A program made the translations under genes and the position numbers. The notes beneath the pieces are model-generated. The model saw only the letters and a list, made by a program, of their open reading frames with translations, did not search any database and was not told the DNA's origin. Shown in pieces: positions 7,826 to 15,109 of a stretch of 64,000 nucleotides of DNA; position 1 is the stretch's first letter; every line of letters begins with the position of its first letter. This stretch comes from JACCTH01 sp035253825 (GTDB taxonomy: Bacteria; Actinomycetota; Acidimicrobiia; Spongiisociales; ZC4RG35), in NCBI GenBank assembly GCA_035253825.1, contig DATFBM010000026.1, positions 3,509-67,508 on the forward strand. The letters are read 5' to 3'.

Positions 7826-8848
7826 GTGAGTCTGCGGACCCCTCGACTTCGGCTTTGGCCGATCATGTTGGGCTTTCTGACCTTGATCGGTGCGGCGATG
7901 GCCGGGGTGGTGCTGGGGCCCGCCGATCTTCACCCTTGGCAGGTCATAGCGGCCCTGGTCGACCGCCTGCCCGGCATCGACCTGACCTCTGACCTTGGAC
8001 CCCGCCAACTCGACATCATCTGGGATCTCCGCCTTCCCAGGGTCGTCCTCGGCGCCTTGGTAGGAGCCACGTTGGCGGTATGCGGGGCGGCCTATCAAGG
8101 GGTCTTCCGTAACCCATTGGTGGATCCATACCTGCTGGGAGTGGCAGCCGGAGCTGGCCTGGGGGCAACGTTGATCTTCGCCGGCGCCGCTGCTCGAACC
8201 GAGTTGGTTCCGATCGCCGCATTCGTCGGGGCCGTCGGGGCGGTGGTCATCACGTATCTGGTGGGGAGACGTCTGGGCGAGAGGACCTCGGCGACCCTGG
8301 TCCTGGCGGGAGTGGCAGTGGCCTCGTTTCTCACCGCCGCCCAGACCTTCGTTCAACAGCGCTCGGCGGGCGATCTGAGGATTGTCTACTCGTGGATTCT
8401 CGGCCGGTTGTCGGCCGGGTGGTCGGATGTTCGGCTCATACTTCCCTACGTCTTGGTGGCAGGGTTCGCCATCCTCCTTCACCGTCGCCTGCTCGACGTC
8501 CTCGCCGTCGGCGAATCCGAAGCCGAGTCATTGGGACTGCCAGTGGCCCGGGTGCGGCTAATCGTCGTCGTCGCTGCGACTTTAGGCACCGCCGCCGCGG
8601 TGGCGGTCTCGGGATTGATCGGGTTCGTCGGCATCGTCGTCCCCCACACCGTGCGGCTGCTGGCCGGTAATAGCTATCGAGCAGTCCTGCCGCTCTCGCT
8701 TCTGTTCGGAGGGGCGTTCATGATTGCCACCGATCTGGCGGCGAGGACCTTGGTGGCGCCCGCCGAATTGCCTATCGGCGTGGTCACGGCCTTTTTTGGA
8801 GCGCCATTCTTCCTTTCCCTGCTCCGTCGCCGTCCCGTCTCGGTATGA
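7826..8848 (+). CDS. btuC: Cobalamin ABC transporter permease (FecCD family)
   Basis: 340-residue integral membrane subunit with about ten hydrophobic segments and the family hallmarks LPRVVLGALVGA near residue 70, YQGVFRNPLVDPYLLG, and GxIGFVGIVVPH before the last segments. GTG 7826 abuts the btuF stop with no gap. It forms the translocation channel with BtuD (overlapping by 4 bp) and receives B12 from BtuF. Confidence 0.92.
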   Translation: MSLRTPRLRLWPIMLGFLTLIGAAMAGVVLGPADLHPWQVIAALVDRLPGIDLTSDLGPRQLDIIWDLRLPRVVLGALVGATLAVCGAAYQGVFRNPLVDPYLLGVAAGAGLGATLIFAGAAARTELVPIAAFVGAVGAVVITYLVGRRLGERTSATLVLAGVAVASFLTAAQTFVQQRSAGDLRIVYSWILGRLSAGWSDVRLILPYVLVAGFAILLHRRLLDVLAVGESEAESLGLPVARVRLIVVVAATLGTAAAVAVSGLIGFVGIVVPHTVRLLAGNSYRAVLPLSLLFGGAFMIATDLAARTLVAPAELPIGVVTAFFGAPFFLSLLRRRPVSV

Positions 8849-9663
8849 AGCGATACCCGATCGCAGCCAGCCGTCTGACGGTGGAAGCAGGCGGCCGTCG
8901 CCTGCTCGAAGAAGTCGACCTCGAAGTCGCCGCCGGCGAATGGCTGGGTTTGATCGGCCCCAACGGGGCCGGCAAGACCACCCTCTTTCGCGCCTTGTTG
9001 GGCCAGGTGTCGAGCTCGGGACAGGTGACAATCGAGGGAGCGACCAATCCGAACCGACGGCAGCGGGCCATGGCCCTGGCCTACGTACCCCAGCGCCCGG
9101 TCCTGCCGCCAGCGATGACGGTGGCCCAGTACGTGCTCTTGGGGCGCACCCCGCATATCTCCTATCTCCGTTCGGAATCGGATGAAGACCTCGCCGCCGC
9201 CAGCGATGCCATCGAGGCACTCGACCTGGACGAGGAGAAAGACCGGGAGCTTCAAACTCTGTCCGGAGGCGAGCAACAACGGGTGATCCTGGCTCGGGCG
9301 ATAGCTCAAGAGGCAAGGACCCTGCTCCTCGACGAGCCGACGGCTGCCCTCGACATCGGCCATCAGCTGTCGGTTCTGTCCCTGGTCGACCGCTTGCGAA
9401 AAGAACGAGGTCTGACCGTGATCAGCGCCATACACGACCTCACCCTGGCCGCCCAGTTTTGCGACCGGCTGCTGCTCCTGTATCAGGGCCGGGTGGTAGC
9501 CGAGGGAAGTGCGCTCGAGGTTCTGACCGAGGGGAATATCGGCGCGTTTTACGAGGTCCGCTCCGAGGTGCTCCTGGACGGAGATGGAGTGCGAGCTGTT
9601 CTGCCTCAGCGAACCAGTGAGGAAATTGAAACGCCGATTCCGCCCAGAGTGTCGGCGCCGTAG
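8845..9663 (+). CDS. btuD: Cobalamin ABC transporter ATP-binding protein
   Basis: 272-residue ABC ATPase that powers the importer. Walker A GPNGAGKT (residues 38-45), signature LSGGEQQR, Walker B LLLDEPTAALD and the switch His in AIHDLTLA are all intact. The ATG overlaps the btuC stop (ATGA). Its 3' end overlaps the convergent VOC gene by 58 bp, so the last ~19 residues share sequence with the other strand. Confidence 0.93.
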   Translation: MKRYPIAASRLTVEAGGRRLLEEVDLEVAAGEWLGLIGPNGAGKTTLFRALLGQVSSSGQVTIEGATNPNRRQRAMALAYVPQRPVLPPAMTVAQYVLLGRTPHISYLRSESDEDLAAASDAIEALDLDEEKDRELQTLSGGEQQRVILARAIAQEARTLLLDEPTAALDIGHQLSVLSLVDRLRKERGLTVISAIHDLTLAAQFCDRLLLLYQGRVVAEGSALEVLTEGNIGAFYEVRSEVLLDGDGVRAVLPQRTSEEIETPIPPRVSAP

Positions 9664-10130
9664 CGATTCTTCTCCGCCTCCAGATCGAGACGCTTCATCT
9701 GCGACTTGGCCGCGACGATCTCGTCGGTAATCAACTCGGCGGGAACCAGCCAGCAGACCTCGAACTCGATCCCGTCGGGGTCGCGGCCATAGAGGGCCTT
9801 AGTGGTGCCATGGTCCGTCGCTCCAACCATCGCCCCTTCCGCCAGAAGACGCTGGGAAACCTCTTCGAGCGCGCCAAGGGTGTCGACTTCCCATGCCAGG
9901 TGATAGAGGCCGACGGTGGAGCGACCGGCCGTAGAAGCAGTGGCGCCCGAAACTTGGAACAATCCGAGGTCGTGGTCGTTTTGTGAAGCGGGAGCCTGCA
10001 TGAACGCCGCTCCGGGGAAGCCCATCACCTTCCTAAAACCAAGGACCTCTTCATAGAACCTCACGCTGCGCTCGACGTCTGATACGTACAAAACGGCGTG
10101 ATTGAGACGGTGAATCGGCATGGGTTTCAT
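9606..10130 (-). CDS. VOC family (glyoxalase/dioxygenase fold) protein
   Basis: About 174 residues with a vicinal-oxygen-chelate fold: HAVLYVSDVERSVRFYEEVLGF at the N-terminus and the second metal half YHLAWEV, then DPDGIEFEV. The His and Glu ligand positions (HAVLYV, YHLAW, EFEV) are kept, so it is probably a metal-dependent dioxygenase or isomerase; the substrate cannot be named. ATG 10130 or 10121 may be the start. The first base of the start lies in the hairpin 10130-10175. The C-terminus overlaps btuD on the other strand. Confidence 0.78.
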   Translation of the reverse strand: MKPMPIHRLNHAVLYVSDVERSVRFYEEVLGFRKVMGFPGAAFMQAPASQNDHDLGLFQVSGATASTAGRSTVGLYHLAWEVDTLGALEEVSQRLLAEGAMVGATDHGTTKALYGRDPDGIEFEVCWLVPAELITDEIVAAKSQMKRLDLEAEKNRYGADTLGGIGVSISSLVR

Positions 10131-10175
10131 TCTTGCGTATTTTTCGCCGTAAACCGGGCGAAAAAGACGCAAGAA
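10130..10175. repeat. Long inverted repeat (hairpin family copy 1)
   Basis: TTCTTGCGTATTTTTCGCC (10130-10148) pairs with GGCGAAAAAGACGCAAGAA (10157-10175) with a single mismatch. The outer arm CATTCTTGCGTA recurs in variant form at 22048-22103 and 38935-38990. Here it separates the VOC gene from the cyclic-nucleotide-binding gene. Confidence 0.65.
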
Positions 10176-10188
10176 CGGATGGAAGGTT

Positions 10189-10599
10189 TCAGGCGTTCTG
10201 GCGAGCCTCCGCCATCTGTCGGATGCGCCGTTCGATCTCGGGGTACTTCTTCGTCATCATCTGAAAATCGTCAGCCGTCATCGTCATCATCGACATAACT
10301 GACTTGGCCACGACATCGGCGTTGCGGTGATGGCTGCTTAGCAATGCCATCTCTCCGAAGACATTGCCTTTTCCGAGAGTGGCCAGCACCTCGTTGTTGC
10401 GGCGGACCTCGGCCTCCCCGGACAGAATGACGTAAAGATCAAACCCTGCACCATCCTGGCGAATGATGTGCAACCCCGGATGTGCCCCGATGAAATGCGA
10501 ATGCATCTTCAGATCATCGAGGGTGGCCTCGTCGAGGTCGGCAAACAACTCAACCTCGCGTAGTTGGTCATTGGTGCAGCCCACAAAGAAATTGGACAT
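10189..10599 (-). CDS. Cyclic nucleotide-binding domain protein
   Basis: A 136-residue single-domain Crp-like sensor without a DNA-binding helix-turn-helix. The beta-roll shows GFDLYVILSGEAEV, the phosphate-binding cassette is reduced to FGEMALLSSHHRNADVVA, where the usual Arg-Ser/Thr pair is replaced around HRNA. ATG 10599 is preceded by an excellent AAGGAGG. The open frame extends upstream to ATG 10851, but the strong ribosome-binding site argues against it. It may work with the adenylate-cyclase-domain protein at 24.2 kb; that link is inference. Confidence 0.82.
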   Translation of the reverse strand: MSNFFVGCTNDQLREVELFADLDEATLDDLKMHSHFIGAHPGLHIIRQDGAGFDLYVILSGEAEVRRNNEVLATLGKGNVFGEMALLSSHHRNADVVAKSVMSMMTMTADDFQMMTKKYPEIERRIRQMAEARQNA

Positions 10600-10911
10600 C
10601 AGACCTCCTTCGGCTCCAAGGTAGTGCCCCCTCAGACCCCGGGTCGCACCAGCCACGAAGTTTTGCATCTGCGAGTTGACCCGATAGCGAACCTTCTCGA
10701 GCGGACGTTCACGAGCCCGGCCGAGCCAAGCTCGTCTGAGCCCGACCCGGCCGTGCTCGGCCCGCAGTCCCCTGGCCCGCGAAACGGCATCGCCGGGTCG
10801 CGGTCCGGGCCCCACTCCGGAGCTGTCGGGGTTTCCCGCCCCCTTTGACATAACGATGGCAACCGGGAAATGGTTCACGCCTGCTGGGCGGAGCGTGAAA
10901 AATGGTCGGCA
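10600..10911. other. 312-bp gap between divergent genes
   Basis: Holds the divergent promoters of the cyclic-nucleotide-binding gene (left) and arfB (right). The minus-strand frame of the former stays open to ATG 10851, and the stretch just before ATG 10599 (EKVRYRVNSQMQNFVAG) looks somewhat protein-like, so an N-terminal extension of about 84 residues cannot be excluded. No RNA gene was recognised. Confidence 0.4.
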
Positions 10912-11319
10912 GTGCAAATCGGTCCCTACTTCATCCCCCCTGGCGAGCTTTCCTGGAGCTTCGGCCCCTCCGGTGGGCCGGGCGGACAGCACGCCAACCG
11001 CTCGCACACAAGGGCCACCCTCCGTTTCAACCTCGAGCGGAGCACGGCCTTTCCCGAAGGTATCCGTGAGCACATGCTGATGCGCCTGGGCAGCCGGTCT
11101 CCGGGTGGTCTCATCACAGTCACCGTCGACGAAACCCGAAGTCAGTCGCTCAACCGCGAGATAGCCCTCGAGCGCTTGAGCCACCTGCTCAGCGAGGCCA
11201 TGAGGCGCCCCCGACGGCGCAAGCCCACCCGGCCCACCGCCGCCTCACGCCAGCGGCGACTCGACGAGAAACGACGGCGGTCAGATAAGAAGGCCCAGCG
11301 CCGTCAGGGTTGGGATTAG
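10912..11319 (+). CDS. arfB: Peptidyl-tRNA hydrolase ArfB / YaeJ-type ribosome rescue factor
   Basis: About 135 residues with the RF-1 catalytic core GGPGGQHANRSHT: the GGQ motif hydrolyses peptidyl-tRNA on ribosomes stalled without a stop codon. The C-terminus is a basic tail (RRPRRRKPTRPT and further Arg/Lys) as in ArfB, which reads the empty mRNA channel; there is no stop-codon-recognition domain. GTG 10912 aligns best with family N-termini (VQIGPYFIPPGEL); ATG 10870 is an alternative. Its TAG interlocks with the convergent menE stop (TTAG). Confidence 0.86.
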   Translation: MQIGPYFIPPGELSWSFGPSGGPGGQHANRSHTRATLRFNLERSTAFPEGIREHMLMRLGSRSPGGLITVTVDETRSQSLNREIALERLSHLLSEAMRRPRRRKPTRPTAASRQRRLDEKRRRSDKKAQRRQGWD

Positions 11320-12485
11320 GTCGCGAGGATCCGGATGAGCGCCGGGTAGTCGATCTTGCCTAGCTCGGTCCGGGGCAGCGCTTCAAGACGTAGGAGCCGA
11401 CGCGGAACGGCTTCCGGCCCCAACGAGTCCCGGACGGCTTGGCGCAATCTCTCAGCCCCGACCTCGCCGGTGTAGGCCGCCACCACCATCTCTCCCCACT
11501 CGCCGCCGGGCACACCGGCCACGGCCACCTCCCCCGCCCCGGCGGCGGCGAGAGCACCTTCCACCGCCGCCGCATCGATCTTCTCCCCCCCGCTGTTGAT
11601 CACCCGATCCACCCTCCCCAATACCTCGATCGAGCCGTCCTCTCGAACAACGCCGCGATCGGACGTCGTGAACCACGGATCGGGCCGGGGGTTTCCCGCG
11701 TATCCCGGCGACACCTGCGCCCCCCTTACCTCCAACAGACCCCCTCGTTGGCGGAATTCGAGGCCGGGGAGGGGATAAAGACTCCCCCACCCGTCATCCA
11801 AGGACGCCGAGGCCGCCACCGCCGCCGTCTCGGTCATTCCATAGGTGCGGATCACCGGCCAGCCCCTTGCCCGGTGCGCCACCTCGGCGGGGATCGATCC
11901 CCCGCCGATGACGAGCGCCCGGACTTTTCCGGGGTTGGAAAGGCGGCTCAGCTGGGTCGGTACCAACGAGGCAAGGTCAGCCTCGCCCAGCCCTGTCATC
12001 TCCGGAGAGATGAGGACCGTGCCCCCGCTACACAGGGCGCGAAAAACGATCGATAGCCCGCCGACATGGTGCATTGGAAGCGCTAAGAGCCAGGAATCAC
12101 CTACTCCAAAGCCAAAAAAGGCGGACGAGGTAGTTCCGGCAGCTTCCCAAGTCGACTCCGGCAAGTGGACTGCTTTGGCGGCGCCGGATGAGCCGGAGGT
12201 GAAGATCACGGTGCCGGTCAAGCGATCGGCCGGCAAAGTGGCGAGTCGTTCGGCGACCAGCGCTGGGGGCCATTTGGAGCCGACCAGGACTGCGCCACCG
12301 CTTCTCATCGCCGCCAGCACGTCGAGGACCGAGTCGGCGTCGAGCGCGGGAGTGACTATCGGGGTCCGCTCACCACGAGCTCGGACCGAGTCCTCCGCCT
12401 CGGCAAACGTAACCCTCCGTTCTCCGTCGTGGATGAAAAGCTCCTGGCCAAATGACTCGGCAGCGCGGGAAAGGAGGTCGCTCAT
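11316..12485 (-). CDS. menE: o-Succinylbenzoate-CoA ligase (menaquinone synthesis)
   Basis: 389-residue AMP-forming ligase, shorter than the usual ~450. The P-loop is FTSGSSGAAKAVHL (about residues 94-107), followed by MHHVGGLS, YGMTETAA and the C-terminal lysine region TELGKIDYP. It activates o-succinylbenzoate to its CoA thioester, the substrate of MenB, encoded divergently 23 bp away. The MenE name rests mainly on that context and the short length; a generic acyl-CoA ligase is the alternative. Confidence 0.87.
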   Translation of the reverse strand: MSDLLSRAAESFGQELFIHDGERRVTFAEAEDSVRARGERTPIVTPALDADSVLDVLAAMRSGGAVLVGSKWPPALVAERLATLPADRLTGTVIFTSGSSGAAKAVHLPESTWEAAGTTSSAFFGFGVGDSWLLALPMHHVGGLSIVFRALCSGGTVLISPEMTGLGEADLASLVPTQLSRLSNPGKVRALVIGGGSIPAEVAHRARGWPVIRTYGMTETAAVAASASLDDGWGSLYPLPGLEFRQRGGLLEVRGAQVSPGYAGNPRPDPWFTTSDRGVVREDGSIEVLGRVDRVINSGGEKIDAAAVEGALAAAGAGEVAVAGVPGGEWGEMVVAAYTGEVGAERLRQAVRDSLGPEAVPRRLLRLEALPRTELGKIDYPALIRILAT

Positions 12486-12496
12486 GAGCCCGGGTT

Positions 12497-12502
12497 TACG
12501 CT
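12497..12502 (+). promoter_or_regulatory. -10 element for leaderless menB
   Basis: TACGCT ends 6 nt before GTG 12509 and no Shine-Dalgarno precedes the start. On the opposite strand the same bases read TAGCGT, 12 nt before the menE ATG, so the divergent promoters overlap. Confidence 0.5.
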
Positions 12503-12508
12503 ACCCCG

Positions 12509-13396
12509 GTGATCTCCGAGCACTTCGATCCGGACCGCTGGGCCGCGGTCGAGGGATTCACGTTCAGTGACATCACCTATCACCGGGCGCACGATCAAGG
12601 GACGGTAAGGATCGCCTTCGATCGCCCGGAGGTGCGCAATGCGTTTCGGCCCCATACCGTTGATGAGCTCTTCCAGGCCCTAGATCACGCCCGCCAATCG
12701 CCCGATGTCGGCGTCGTCCTCCTCACCGGCAATGGCCCCTCGCCGAAAGACGGAGGCTGGGCCTTCTGCTCGGGTGGCGACCAACGGATTCGGGGAACCG
12801 ACGGCTACCAGTACGACACGGAGGACGAGGGGGCTCGCGCCCCGGGTCGGCTTCATATTCTGGAGGTGCAACGACTGATTCGATTCATGTCGAAGGTTGT
12901 GATTGCCGTCGTTCCGGGGTGGGCGGCCGGTGGCGGACACTCACTACATGTCGTGTGTGATCTCACGCTGGCCTGCGCCGAACATGGCAAGTTCAAGCAA
13001 ACCGATCCCGACGTCGCCAGCTTCGACGGTGGTTACGGCTCGGCCTACCTGACTCGGATGGTGGGCCAGAAGCGGGCCCGAGAAATCTTCTTTCTCGGTC
13101 GCACCTACTCGAGCGAGGAGGCGGTGGCTATGGGGATGGTCAACGCCTCTATTCCCCACACCGACCTGGAACGCACGGCACTCGACTGGGCTCAGGAGAT
13201 CGGCTCGAAGTCGCCCACCGCCCAGATGATGTTGAAGTACGCCTTCAACCTGATCGACGACGGCTTGGTGGGTCAGCAAATCTTTGCGGGCGAAGCCACC
13301 CGGTTGGCATACGCCTCGCCTGAAGCCGCCGAGGGCCGGGATGCCTTTCTCGAGAAGCGCCGGCCCGACTACCAGCGTTTTCCTTGGCAGTTTTGA
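12509..13396 (+). CDS. menB: 1,4-Dihydroxy-2-naphthoyl-CoA synthase
   Basis: 295-residue crotonase-fold enzyme that closes the naphthoquinone ring of o-succinylbenzoyl-CoA. Family marks: RPEVRNAFRPHTVDEL, FCSGGDQ, the oxyanion-hole segment GWAAGGGHSLHVVCDLT, and the C-terminal RRPDYQRFPWQF typical of MenB. Starts at GTG 12509. It runs into menA (overlap or 8-bp gap depending on the menA start), with menE divergent, forming a compact menaquinone cluster; menD, menC, menF are not in the window. Confidence 0.95.
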   Translation: MISEHFDPDRWAAVEGFTFSDITYHRAHDQGTVRIAFDRPEVRNAFRPHTVDELFQALDHARQSPDVGVVLLTGNGPSPKDGGWAFCSGGDQRIRGTDGYQYDTEDEGARAPGRLHILEVQRLIRFMSKVVIAVVPGWAAGGGHSLHVVCDLTLACAEHGKFKQTDPDVASFDGGYGSAYLTRMVGQKRAREIFFLGRTYSSEEAVAMGMVNASIPHTDLERTALDWAQEIGSKSPTAQMMLKYAFNLIDDGLVGQQIFAGEATRLAYASPEAAEGRDAFLEKRRPDYQRFPWQF

Positions 13397-13404
13397 CCAC
13401 GACT

Positions 13405-14304
13405 GTGCCCAGCCGAACGAGATGGCTGGGTGCCGCCCGGCCCCGCACGTGGCCGGCGGCGATCGTCCCGGTGCTGGTGGGAGCGGCGGCCGCCTACCGC
13501 ACCGGCGCCTTCGATTGGACGACGCTCGTGCTCACTCTGCTTGCGTCGCTAGCGATCCAGATCGCCGCCAACTTCGCCAACGATGCCTCGGATGCTCGAC
13601 GGGGTGCCGACCCCGCTGATCGGGTAGGTCCGCCCCGCATGGTGGCCTCCGGTCAGATCAGCGGCTCGGCAATGTGGATCGCCTGTTGGACGGCGATCGC
13701 CATCGCCACCGTTTGCGGGGTGATCCTGGCGATGAGGGTGGGGCCGGTGATTCTTTGGATCGGGGCCGCCTCGATCTTGGCCTTGCTGACATATGTCGGC
13801 GGACCGCTCCCCTACGGATACCGGGGGCTTGGGGAACTTTTCGTCTTCGGGTTCTTTGGGGTCCTCGCCACGGGAGGCTCGCGCCTCGCTTATGGCGGAA
13901 CAACACCCGCCTGGGTCTGGCTGATGGGGATACCTGTGGGGATGCTGGCGGCGGCGATCCTGGTCGCCAACAACCTGCGCGATCGAGAGATCGACGCCCG
14001 AGTAGGCAAGAACACCCTCGCCGTGCTGATCGGAGAGAAGAGGACGCGCTTGCTCTATGGGGTGCTCCTCTGGGGGGCGATGTTGTTCACGGCCGCCGCT
14101 GCAGCAGTCGGGGTCGCTCCCGAGATGGTGGTGGCGGGCGTGGGGGCGGCGGGTCTCATCCCCCCGTTGACTCGGATCTCGGGTGTGGCCGTCACCGCCA
14201 CGATGTACGCACCGCTTCTGGGGGGAACGGCCCGGCTACACCTGGTCTACGGGATCCTTCTCAGCGTGGGGATCGTCCTCGATCGAATCCTCAGGAGCTT
14301 GTAG
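13405..14304 (+). CDS. menA: 1,4-Dihydroxy-2-naphthoate polyprenyltransferase
   Basis: A UbiA-family integral membrane enzyme (about 300 residues, eight or nine hydrophobic segments) that attaches the isoprenoid tail to form demethylmenaquinone. The first Asp-rich motif is NFANDASDARRGAD, the second NNLRDREIDARVGKNTLAV; both bind Mg-diphosphate. GTG 13405 is chosen; TTG 13393, overlapping the menB stop, is equally possible. The last 69 bp overlap the convergent hydrolase gene. Confidence 0.93.
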   Translation: MPSRTRWLGAARPRTWPAAIVPVLVGAAAAYRTGAFDWTTLVLTLLASLAIQIAANFANDASDARRGADPADRVGPPRMVASGQISGSAMWIACWTAIAIATVCGVILAMRVGPVILWIGAASILALLTYVGGPLPYGYRGLGELFVFGFFGVLATGGSRLAYGGTTPAWVWLMGIPVGMLAAAILVANNLRDREIDARVGKNTLAVLIGEKRTRLLYGVLLWGAMLFTAAAAAVGVAPEMVVAGVGAAGLIPPLTRISGVAVTATMYAPLLGGTARLHLVYGILLSVGIVLDRILRSL

Positions 14305-15057
14305 GGCGGCCAGTCGTCGAACCCGATCGGCAACGAGATGGGGCCTTTCCATCGGCAGGAAATGGCCAACGCCAGCCACGATCTCGAAACCGGCTGACGG
14401 AAAGCGCGACACCAGTTGTCGAATGAAAGCTTCCCTGTGGGTGTCGGAAAGGGATCCCGCCATCACCAGCGTCGGCACCCTAACTTCGGCGAGACGGGAC
14501 CAGGTGCCGTGGGCGAACGCGGTTCGATATATCTCGGCCTCATCTTCAGGCGGGCATGACAACGTCACTTCGGAGTGGTTTCCGGTAGGCCGAAAGCCGT
14601 CTCGCAAATAGCCCTCGAAGGCACGATCGTCCCAACTTGAAAACGGAGGCTTGGATCGAAGGTGATTCCTCGCCTCCGTCAGGGAAGGAAAGTTGGCGCG
14701 CCGCTTCTCGGCCGACCGAGCAACCTCGGTGTCGCGAGCGGCAAATGGTGGCGGCAAAAGAATGGGCTCGATCAGCACGAGATAGTCGAACGATCCCGGC
14801 GCCATTAGTTCGGCCATAACCAGGGCGGCGCCGCCCATCGAGTGGCCCACCCCGATGAGGGGGCCGTCGATCTTGGCAATCCTCTCGGCGACGTCGGCAC
14901 CGAAGTCCCACCAATCGAAGGGATGGGAGATCGGCGTCGAACGCCCGTGGCCGATTTGATCCCATATCAGGTGCGGACCGTCGATCTGTTTGGCAATCGG
15001 GTCCCACACCGCCCCGCAAAAGCTGGTGGCGTGTGAAAAGGCGACGGTCGGCAACAC
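14236..15057 (-). CDS. Alpha/beta hydrolase
   Basis: About 273 residues with the nucleophile elbow GVGHSMGGAA (Ser), oxyanion HG-like N-terminus FSHATSFCGAVWDP, acid residue region VMAGSLSDTHR and a late His (VAGVGHFLPMERP). Substrate unknown. The start is set at GTG 15057 because TAGGTT lies 8 nt upstream and VLPTVAFSHAT matches family N-termini; TTG 15081 is the longer option. It could be a MenH-like thioesterase given the menaquinone neighbours, but it overlaps menA in the opposite direction. Confidence 0.82.
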   Translation of the reverse strand: MLPTVAFSHATSFCGAVWDPIAKQIDGPHLIWDQIGHGRSTPISHPFDWWDFGADVAERIAKIDGPLIGVGHSMGGAALVMAELMAPGSFDYLVLIEPILLPPPFAARDTEVARSAEKRRANFPSLTEARNHLRSKPPFSSWDDRAFEGYLRDGFRPTGNHSEVTLSCPPEDEAEIYRTAFAHGTWSRLAEVRVPTLVMAGSLSDTHREAFIRQLVSRFPSAGFEIVAGVGHFLPMERPHLVADRVRRLAALQAPEDSIEDDPHAEKDPVDQV

Positions 15058-15065
15058 AAGGTCGA

Positions 15066-15071
15066 AACCTA
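15066..15071 (-). promoter_or_regulatory. -10 element for leaderless alpha/beta hydrolase
   Basis: TAGGTT on the minus strand, 8 nt before GTG 15057; no Shine-Dalgarno. Confidence 0.45.
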
Positions 15072-15094
15072 ATGGGCCCAACCAAGGGCCGGTT

Positions 15095-15100
15095 TAGTGT
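15095..15100 (+). promoter_or_regulatory. -10 element for ppdK
   Basis: TAGTGT ends 9 nt before ATG 15110 and no Shine-Dalgarno is present, compatible with a leaderless transcript. Confidence 0.4.
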
Positions 15101-15109
15101 TCACCGGCG

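Noticed and set aside
7349..8482. 377-codon minus-strand frame across btuF/btuC
   Set aside because: Antisense to well-recognised genes, composition-biased, no domain or start-site support.
10600..10851. N-terminal extension of the cyclic-nucleotide-binding protein to ATG 10851
   Set aside because: The perfect AAGGAGG before ATG 10599 argues for the short form; the upstream frame is Gly/Arg/Pro-rich and has no known domain.
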